From JASFUX01 sp050050115 (GTDB lineage: Bacteria; Pseudomonadota; Alphaproteobacteria; Caulobacterales; Maricaulaceae), in the NCBI GenBank assembly GCA_050050115.1, contig JASFUX010000098.1, positions 1 to 11,934 on the forward strand: a DNA stretch of 11,934 bases. Direction: 5' to 3'. The notes below the pieces were generated by a model that did no database searches, had not been told where the DNA came from, and was given only the letters and a program-made list of their open reading frames with translations. Both the position numbers and the translations under genes were made by a program. Shown one piece after another: positions 7,168 through 11,934 of the stretch (position 1 is the first letter of the stretch; the number at the start of each line of letters is the position of its first letter).

Positions 7168-8577
7168 TTAGCGCTTGATCCGGATCAGCTCGTCGAGCAT
7201 TTCGTCCGCCGTCATGATGATTTTCGAGGCGGCGGAATAGGCCCGCTGGGTGGTGATCAGGCCGGTGAACTCGGTGGCGAGGTCGACGTTGGAGGCCTCG
7301 AGCGCCTGAGAGGCGAAGATCCCCGCGCCGCCCTGACCGGCCTGCTGGAGCGTGAACGCCCCGGAGTCCGTCGACACCCTGTAGGAGCCGCCGGTGTCGG
7401 CCTTGAGCCCGTTCGGGTTGATGAAGGTCGCCAGCGGCAGCTGATAAACCGGGCGGATCACGCCGTTGTTGAACCGCGCGACGACGAAGCCCCGATCGTC
7501 GACCTCGACCCCCGACAGGTTGCCGAACACCGCGCCGTCCACGGACGAGGAGATCAGCGCCGAGGGGCTGTCGAGCTGGGTGAGACCGCCGGTCGAGTTG
7601 GGGCCGCCGAAGTCGAGCGCGACCGTCTGCGCCGCGACGCCGGTGGCGTTGGCCCAGTTGACCGCCCCTGCGCCCGGCGCGGGATCGTCGAAGGCCCCGA
7701 AGGTGAGGGCTCCCGGGATGGTCGAGTTGGCCGCGTCGAAAGCGCCCGAAGAGGTGAAGGCGACCGTGCCGGTGGCGAGCTGGCCGTCCACCAGCCCCGC
7801 GCCGAGCGTGACGTCCGAAGCGGGCGAGGCGTAGATCTCCACCAGCCACTGGTTGGGCGTCGTCGACTTGGCGAAGGCGAAGTTGAGCGTTCTGAGCGAG
7901 CCCTGGCTATCGAAGATCTGCACCGACGTTTGGAAGTTCGGCTCGACCCCGGTGCCGCTCGCGGCGTCGTAGCTCGCCATGTTCGAGCCCGAGACCGTCG
8001 GGTCGTAGGTCCCGCCAGAGACTTCAGGCCGGATCTGATCGGTGGCGAGCAGGTTGGCGTTGAACTGCAGGCTAGTCGAGGCCTGGGCCGTGCCGCCGAT
8101 GGCGCTGACGTTGACGGCCTCGAGCTGGCTCATGTCCGAGGGGTTGGCGTTGACCGTGCCGTCGTCCTGGACCGGCCAGCCTTGCAGATAAAGACCGGCG
8201 CTGTTGACCAGGTTGCCCGTTTCGTCGGGCAGGAACGAGCCCGAGCGGGTGAAGGCGTAGTTGCCGCCTGCAGCCGTGACCGTCGGCTGGTCGGTGACCA
8301 CGAAAAATCCGTTCCCGGAGACCGCCAGGTCGGTCGAAGACGTCGTCGCGGTCAAAAGGCCCTGACTGGCGATCAGCTGGCGCGTCGTCGCCTGCACGCC
8401 GCCGGCGTTGTAGGCGTTGGCGCTCGAGTCCAGCTTCACCAACGGATCGAAGAGGGTTTGGGTTCGCTTGTACGCCACGGTGTTGACGTTCGCGATGTTG
8501 TCCGAGATCGCCGCGAGAGAGCCGGCGTTCGCCAGCAGACCCGCCGTGCCCGCGGACAGCGCGGAGTTGAGGCTCAT
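7168..8577 (-). CDS. flgE: Flagellar hook protein FlgE
   Basis: FlgE polymerises into the hook that joins the basal body to the filament and is exported through the flagellar apparatus. The 469-residue protein begins with the rod/hook family segment (about 5-38, including SDNIANVNTVAYKR at 25-38). It continues with the conserved AVSGNGFFVV (85-94) and FTRSGSF (109-115). A variable surface region rich in Ala, Gly, Ser and Thr occupies the middle (about 150-370). The conserved C-terminal coiled region runs from about 426 to 469 (LEASNVDLATEFTGLITTQ... and ending IRIKR). No signal peptide is present, as expected for a type III substrate. AGGAG lies 7 nt before the ATG. It is the third gene of the fliK-flgD-flgE unit, 95 nt after flgD, with a hairpin in the gap. 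Confidence 0.97.
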   Translation of the reverse strand: MSLNSALSAGTAGLLANAGSLAAISDNIANVNTVAYKRTQTLFDPLVKLDSSANAYNAGGVQATTRQLIASQGLLTATTSSTDLAVSGNGFFVVTDQPTVTAAGGNYAFTRSGSFLPDETGNLVNSAGLYLQGWPVQDDGTVNANPSDMSQLEAVNVSAIGGTAQASTSLQFNANLLATDQIRPEVSGGTYDPTVSGSNMASYDAASGTGVEPNFQTSVQIFDSQGSLRTLNFAFAKSTTPNQWLVEIYASPASDVTLGAGLVDGQLATGTVAFTSSGAFDAANSTIPGALTFGAFDDPAPGAGAVNWANATGVAAQTVALDFGGPNSTGGLTQLDSPSALISSSVDGAVFGNLSGVEVDDRGFVVARFNNGVIRPVYQLPLATFINPNGLKADTGGSYRVSTDSGAFTLQQAGQGGAGIFASQALEASNVDLATEFTGLITTQRAYSAASKIIMTADEMLDELIRIKR

Positions 8578-8636
8578 GGTGTGCTCCTACCATTCATCGT
8601 CATTGTTGTTTTCAAAAGGAGCCGTTCTGGCGTGCG

Positions 8637-8660
8637 CGCCGCGCGGCTTCTCGCGCGGCG
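8637..8660 (-). other. Hairpin in the flgD-flgE gap
   Basis: CGCCGCGCG (8637-8645) and CGCGCGGCG (8652-8660) form a perfect 9-bp GC-only stem with a 6-nt loop, 12 nt after the flgD stop. On the minus strand the next short T-run (TCCTTTTG) is more than 15 nt away, so it is not a standard terminator. A processing, stabilising or partial-attenuation element that lets flgE exceed flgD in expression is plausible, because hook protein is needed in far larger amounts. Confidence 0.45.
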
Positions 8661-8672
8661 TAAAGGTCGGGT

Positions 8673-9368
8673 CTAGCTTTCCGGTTCGCTGTCGCCTCCG
8701 GCGTTCGGCGCGGAGGGTTCTTGAACCGAGAAGATTGTCGAGAACGGCGCGCGCGCGCCGTTGATCAGCAGCACGGGCTCGGCGCCCGAAAGATCGACGC
8801 CGGTGACGACGCCTTTCGAAACGATGTCCGCCGAGACGGGCTCGCCGCCCTCGGTCGTTGCGCCGATCTCCAGCGTATAGGCCCCCGGCGGCGCCGGATT
8901 GCCTTGGTTGTCTAGGCCGTCCCAGACGAAGTCGTGAGCGCCTTGCGCGCCTTCTCCGCTGGTTCCGAATACGACCTTTCCGGTTTCGTCGAGCACCGCG
9001 ATCGACACGGTCTCGGCGGCTTCATCAAAGCTGTAGGTCCAGCGCGCGCCGTCCGGGCCAAGGCCGGTGGTCGCGCTGGCGTAGCTGACCTCCTTGCCCA
9101 GATAGCCGACGGTCGCCCCGCCGATCCCGGCGACCTGAAGGCCGACGAGGGTTTCGAGCGAGTCGTTCTGGTTGATCAGCTGCTCGACCGAGGAGAACTC
9201 CACCAGCTGGCTGACGAACTCGTTGGAATCGAGCGGCGAGAGCGGGTCCTGGTTCTTCAGCTGCTCGGTCAGCAGCGTCATGAACATCTCGAAGTTCTGC
9301 GCCAAGGAGGTCCGCGAGTTCGCGGTCTCCTGGGCGGAGGCGGCGGCGGAGGTGAGGGCGTCGATCAT
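8673..9368 (-). CDS. flgD: Flagellar hook assembly scaffold protein FlgD
   Basis: FlgD caps the growing hook and is needed for FlgE polymerisation. The 231 residues have the conserved N-terminal export and cap segment (about 24-75), with FEMFMTLLTEQLKNQDPLSP, then LDSNEFVSQLVEFSSVEQ. A beta domain follows (about 85-215): YLGKEVSYAS, then an Ig-like portion including FVWDGLDNQGNPAPPGAYTLEI (147-168). The C-terminal tail from about 217 is acidic and Ser/Pro-rich and probably disordered. The start is well fixed: AAGGAG lies 6-7 nt upstream and overlaps the fliK stop codon region, and fliK ends only 9 nt before the ATG, which implies coupled translation. Confidence 0.96.
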   Translation of the reverse strand: MIDALTSAAASAQETANSRTSLAQNFEMFMTLLTEQLKNQDPLSPLDSNEFVSQLVEFSSVEQLINQNDSLETLVGLQVAGIGGATVGYLGKEVSYASATTGLGPDGARWTYSFDEAAETVSIAVLDETGKVVFGTSGEGAQGAHDFVWDGLDNQGNPAPPGAYTLEIGATTEGGEPVSADIVSKGVVTGVDLSGAEPVLLINGARAPFSTIFSVQEPSAPNAGGDSEPES

Positions 9369-9371
9369 GAT

Positions 9372-9378
9372 CGCTCCT
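9372..9378 (-). promoter_or_regulatory. Ribosome binding site of flgD overlapping the fliK stop
   Basis: AAGGAG on the minus strand shares bases with the TAA stop of fliK and lies about 6 nt before the flgD ATG. The arrangement favours translational coupling of fliK and flgD. Confidence 0.65.
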
Positions 9379-10898
9379 TAGACGAAGAGGTCGGTGCGGC
9401 CGCGGCGCAGGACCGAATAGCCGTAGCGGGTGTCGATCTCGCCGAGCGGGGGTGCGGGCTCGGATGCGTCGTCGTCGGCCGCGGCGGACGCGCCGTCAGC
9501 GCCTTGGCCGAACAGGTTTTCCGCGCCGCCGCCAGCCTCGGATTGGGCCTCCGATTGCGCTTCGGACCAAGCGTCGGCGAGGTCGAAGGTCAGTCCGTCT
9601 TCGGACAGCTCGACCCCGGCTTCGGCCAGCTGGCGCTCGAGCGCGCGGGCGTGGCGGGCGAGCTCGGAGAGGGCGTCGGGGCGCTCGGCGGTTAGGTGCG
9701 CGCGCGTCGCGCCGTCGGCGGACACCTCGACGCGAACGTCGACCCGGCCGAGTTCGGGCGGATCAAGGCGGATCTGGAACCGCGTCGCGCCGCCGGCGAC
9801 CTTGCGCGCGAACCGCGCGGCGAAGGCGGCGAGATCGAGCGCATGGGGGCGGGCGGCCTGCTGAGCGCGCTCGGGCGCGCGCGCGGCGGCGGTTTCGGTC
9901 CGCGCCGTCTCGGCGCCTTCGGGCGTGTCGAGCAGCGGGTCGGCGCCGTCGCCGTCCGCGCCGTCAACGGGAACTTCGGCGGCGGCCGCAGTCGCGGCGA
10001 GCGCCTGCGGTGCATTTTGAGCCGCGGTCTGTTGAACCGCCTGGGCCGCCGCTTGGTTTTGGGTGGCGCCGCCGGCCTGGCTCGCTTGAGCGCCGGCGTT
10101 GGCACCGGTCACGCGCTGGACGGCGCGGTCGGCCGCCCGTTCGGCGGCGCGCTCCGCGCCCGGACCTTGGGCGCGCGCGGGCGCGGCGCCGGCGACGGCC
10201 GCGTGCGAGGCCGCCTGGGCCTGCGCCGGGGTCTGTCCCTGAGCGGTTGCTTGTCCCTGGGCGGATGCCTGTCCTTGCGCGGCGGCTTCGGTTTGCGCTT
10301 GAGCGGAGGCTTCGGCCGGGACCGTCGGCTGAGCCGAGGTCTGCGCCGCCGCAGTATCGACGGCTTGCGTTTGCGCGGGCGTGGCCGCGGTCGCTTGGGC
10401 TTGAGCGTTCGCCTGAGGCTGCGCCTGGGTTTGAGCTTGAGCCTGAGCTTGGATCTGGGCGTTCGCTGCGGACTGCGGCTGGCCGCCTTGAGCCGCTGCT
10501 TGCGCGGTTTGCGAAGTCGCGGGCGCGCTCTGTGAAGACGTCTCGCCGCTCGGCGCGCCGGCGGCGGTCTGTCCTTCCGGCGTCGGCTGGCCGGCCCCGG
10601 CGTTGGCGGCGGCGCTCGCAGCGCCGTTTTGACCGCCGGTCGGCGTCGCCGCCGCTTGCGAAGCCGCAACGCCGCCGTTCGCGGAGGCGGACGTCTGCGC
10701 GCCGGTTCCGGGGGCGACGGCGTGCGCGCCGCCTTGCGAGGCGCCGTTCAGCAGCGCCGCGAGCAGGGCTGCGAAGCTGAGATCGCCGTCGGCGGGGTTC
10801 GCGTCCTTGCCGGACGCGCTCTTTGCGGAGGCGTCGGCGCTCTCACCGGCCGAGCCGGCGGGATTCGCGATCGCTAGAAGGCTCGAAAAATCGATCAC
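9378..10898 (-). CDS. fliK: Flagellar hook-length control protein FliK
   Basis: FliK is exported during hook growth and switches export specificity when the hook reaches length. The start chosen is the GTG at 10898 (506 residues, V-I-D-F...), with an AGGG 8 nt upstream. An in-frame GTG at 10907 is possible. The frame stays open to 11024, but that extension lies upstream of and across the sigma-54 promoter at 10961-10976, so it cannot be in the mRNA. Residues about 30-350 are extreme low complexity (Ala, Gln, Thr, Gly, Ser), including stretches of alternating AQ and an 18-bp tandem repeat. The conserved C-terminal hook-length domain is at about 360-440, with RFQIRLDPPELGRVDVRVEV and the later LERQLAEAGVELSEDGLTFDL. 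An acidic tail ends in TDLFV. It is the first gene of the hook operon. Recognition depends on the C-terminal domain plus context next to flgD. Confidence 0.9.
   Translation of the reverse strand: MIDFSSLLAIANPAGSAGESADASAKSASGKDANPADGDLSFAALLAALLNGASQGGAHAVAPGTGAQTSASANGGVAASQAAATPTGGQNGAASAAANAGAGQPTPEGQTAAGAPSGETSSQSAPATSQTAQAAAQGGQPQSAANAQIQAQAQAQTQAQPQANAQAQATAATPAQTQAVDTAAAQTSAQPTVPAEASAQAQTEAAAQGQASAQGQATAQGQTPAQAQAASHAAVAGAAPARAQGPGAERAAERAADRAVQRVTGANAGAQASQAGGATQNQAAAQAVQQTAAQNAPQALAATAAAAEVPVDGADGDGADPLLDTPEGAETARTETAAARAPERAQQAARPHALDLAAFAARFARKVAGGATRFQIRLDPPELGRVDVRVEVSADGATRAHLTAERPDALSELARHARALERQLAEAGVELSEDGLTFDLADAWSEAQSEAQSEAGGGAENLFGQGADGASAAADDDASEPAPPLGEIDTRYGYSVLRRGRTDLFV
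10234..10287. repeat. 18-bp tandem repeat, three copies, inside fliK
   Basis: Three consecutive 18-bp units begin at 10234, 10252 and 10270 (TGTCCCTGAGCGGTTGCT and variants). They encode on the minus strand a six-residue repeat of the type GQ-x-x-AQ. A fourth, more degenerate unit follows. This is a short coding minisatellite in the disordered ruler-like part of FliK and may vary in copy number. Confidence 0.75.
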
Positions 10899-10960
10899 CG
10901 TGGTCACCCTGGTTTTGTTCGTGTGCGCTCTCTTGCCGGAGCGCGTCGCGGAAGGAGGAG

Positions 10961-10976
10961 AGCAAGCCGCGGACCA
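10961..10976 (-). promoter_or_regulatory. Sigma-54 (-24/-12) promoter of the fliK-flgD-flgE operon
   Basis: The minus-strand sequence TGGTCCGCGGCTTGCT matches the sigma-54 consensus TGGCACG-N4-TTGCW. It has the invariant GG and GC exactly 10 nt apart, plus the TTG and flanking T. Transcription should start near 10950, leaving a leader of about 50 nt before the GTG of fliK. It is the element expected for a FlbD-activated hook operon, and flbD is present in the same cluster. Confidence 0.82.
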
Positions 10977-11284
10977 CACATGGTAAACGCTCGATGCGCT
11001 TGAATTGCTTGATGATCGAAGCACGGAAGAGATCGCGAGAGCGAAGCTTGCCGGGCAGCTTTAACCCCGATGCGGTCGGTTTTTGCCGAGCGGAGAGGGG
11101 ACGAACTCGCCGGCGCGCGACCGTCTTTAGACATCTCGAAGCGGTTTGAAGGCGCCCGTCGTCCCGGCTTTGCGCCGCCGCCGCGCCGGAGCCTGCCCTC
11201 GGGCTGGCCGAAAGCCAGACCCCGGGGGCCGGGGTGACGTCGACCGAGAGCCCGCCAAGCACGCCGGGCGGCTCCCCAAAAACT

Positions 11285-11300
11285 TGGCCCAGCCCTTGAA
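11285..11300 (+). promoter_or_regulatory. Weak sigma-54-like element facing flgK
   Basis: TGGCCCAGCCCTTGAA has a good -24 half (TGGCCC) and TTG at the right spacing, but GA replaces the near-invariant GC at -12. The predicted start near 11311 would leave a leader of about 190 nt. It is the best plus-strand candidate in the region; flgK orthologs in Caulobacter are sigma-54 dependent. The defect in the -12 element keeps confidence low. Confidence 0.3.
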
Positions 11301-11491
11301 ACTCACTTGCGCGAACCGCCTGCGCGCAGATTGCGACCGGCGACGTGGATAAACGGAAAAGACGAGTTGTTTCAAGACGTTGACATAGGAACGACGAGCC
11401 GCGGGCAGGGCGGCGAAGGCCCTCGCAAGGCGGCAGGAACGGCCGGCCGCTCGGCAAGTCTCGCCTACCGGGCGCGACCCTCGCGCCGTCA

Positions 11492-11497
11492 AAGGAG
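11492..11497 (+). promoter_or_regulatory. Ribosome binding site of flgK
   Basis: AAGGAG lies 7 nt before the ATG at 11505. It fixes the start, which also gives the usual FlgK N-terminus. Confidence 0.8.
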
Positions 11498-11504
11498 CGC
11501 ATAG

Positions 11505-11934
11505 ATGTCGATCAACTCCATCCTCGGCGCCGCCCTTTCGGGGCTTCAGGCCAGCCAGACCGGGATGCGCTCGACCTCGGCGAACATCTCCAACGTCAAT
11601 ACGCCGGGCTATGCGCGCGAAGAAGTTCAGCTCACGTCTCAATCCTTGAACGGCGTCAGCGCGGGCGTGCGCGTCGCCGGGGTGCGGCGGATCACCGACG
11701 CCTTCCTTTTGGCCTCAGCGCTCAACGCCTCGGCGCGCGCGAGCGGGGCGGAGGTCGTTCACGAGCTGCTCGACCGCGTCCAGTCCGTGTTCGGCGATCC
11801 GTCCTCGTCGGCTTCGGTGTTCTCCGAGATCAACCAGATGTTCGCCAGCTTCGCCGAGCTGGGCGCCGATCCGTCGAGCCCGGTGCGCCGCGCCGGCTCG
11901 ATCACCGACCTCAAGACCACGCTCATCGAGTTCG
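11505..11934 (+). CDS. flgK: Hook-filament junction protein FlgK, N-terminal part (runs off right edge)
   Basis: FlgK (HAP1) forms the first junction ring between hook and filament. The visible 143 codons begin MSINSILGAALSGLQASQTGM. They contain the rod/hook-type family segment SANISNVNTPGYAREEVQL (25-43), in which the GYAREEV part is characteristic of FlgK rather than FlgE or the rod proteins. The helical region typical of the D0/D1 start continues to the edge (DPSSPVRRAGSITDLK near 122-137). Full-length proteins are usually 450-700 residues, so most of the gene lies outside. It is the only plus-strand gene in the window and is divergent from fliK. In Caulobacter flgK is a class III gene and is followed by flgL, which would be expected past the edge. 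Confidence 0.95.
   Translation, partial: MSINSILGAALSGLQASQTGMRSTSANISNVNTPGYAREEVQLTSQSLNGVSAGVRVAGVRRITDAFLLASALNASARASGAEVVHELLDRVQSVFGDPSSSASVFSEINQMFASFAELGADPSSPVRRAGSITDLKTTLIEF

Larger units (their letters stand above)
10899..11504. other. Divergent intergenic control region between fliK and flgK
   Basis: These 606 bp separate two divergent flagellar genes. Near the fliK end is a strong sigma-54 element (10961-10976, minus). Further right are a weak sigma-54-like element facing flgK (11285-11300, plus) and a small inverted repeat CTGGC/GCCAG (11204-11208 and 11214-11218). Long frames cross it on the minus strand, but their composition looks like GC-rich noise and none has a ribosome site or recognisable domain. 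Binding sites for FlbD would be expected here; I could not identify them with confidence. Confidence 0.6.

Noticed and set aside
10234..10500. Possible CRISPR array, suggested by regular repeats
   Set aside because: Repeats are 18 bp, contiguous without spacers, in frame with fliK and diverge by codon changes. This is coding low complexity.
9452..10780. Arg-rich plus-strand frame opposite fliK
   Set aside because: Over a third arginine, caused by the antisense of Ala- and Gln-rich fliK codons. No sign of a real protein.
10899..11024. N-terminal extension of fliK by 42 codons
   Set aside because: It lies upstream of or across the predicted sigma-54 promoter, has a Ser/Arg-rich composition unlike the rest of FliK, and starts at a GTG without a ribosome site.
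11380..11385. Perfect TTGACA that could be a -35 element for flgK
   Set aside because: No acceptable -10 hexamer lies 15-19 bp downstream; the following bases are GC-rich.
10843..11502. Minus-strand frame of 219 codons filling the fliK-flgK gap
   Set aside because: It would overlap the start of fliK in another frame and run through the sigma-54 promoter. It has mixed composition, no family, and no ribosome site at its start. Most likely chance in GC-rich DNA.

Overview
The window is a flagellar gene cluster from a GC-rich alphaproteobacterium. It contains FlbD (the sigma-54 flagellar activator with a degenerate receiver) and SciP (the small CtrA-inhibiting protein), in the order flgK / fliK-flgD-flgE / sciP / fliF-fliG-fliH(flbE)-fliN-flbD / flhA. 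That combination points to a CtrA-controlled, Caulobacter-like lineage (Caulobacterales or the Hyphomonadaceae/Maricaulaceae group). The lineage is inferred from gene content and synteny, not from a database match.

Layout, right to left, because almost everything is on the minus strand. The right edge carries the 5' part of flgK (hook-filament junction) on the plus strand. A 606-bp divergent intergenic region separates it from a minus-strand hook operon: fliK (hook-length control), flgD (hook scaffold) and flgE (hook protein). A strong sigma-54 type -24/-12 element precedes fliK. Paired hairpins follow flgE, then comes the single gene sciP, closed by a textbook intrinsic terminator. Immediately downstream, a short AT-richer stretch holds a likely CtrA-type promoter for the tightly packed operon fliF (MS ring), fliG (switch/rotor), fliH/flbE (export ATPase regulator), fliN (C ring) and flbD. 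A 237-bp gap carrying a two-unit inverted REP-like element (REPIN) separates flbD from flhA (export gate), which runs off the left edge.

How it fits together: CtrA is expected to switch on the early (class II) genes, here fliF-flbD and probably flhA. FlbD, made from the end of that operon, then activates sigma-54 promoters such as the one before fliK and represses fliF. SciP counteracts CtrA after division. The window therefore holds both structural parts of basal body and hook and two of the regulators that time them.

I see no phage, transposase, CRISPR, tRNA or defence gene. The window looks like ordinary core flagellar DNA. The points most worth a second look are the REPIN, a perfect sliding-clamp-binding-like pentapeptide in the FliH tail, the merged terminator/promoter junction between sciP and fliF, and the control region between fliK and flgK.
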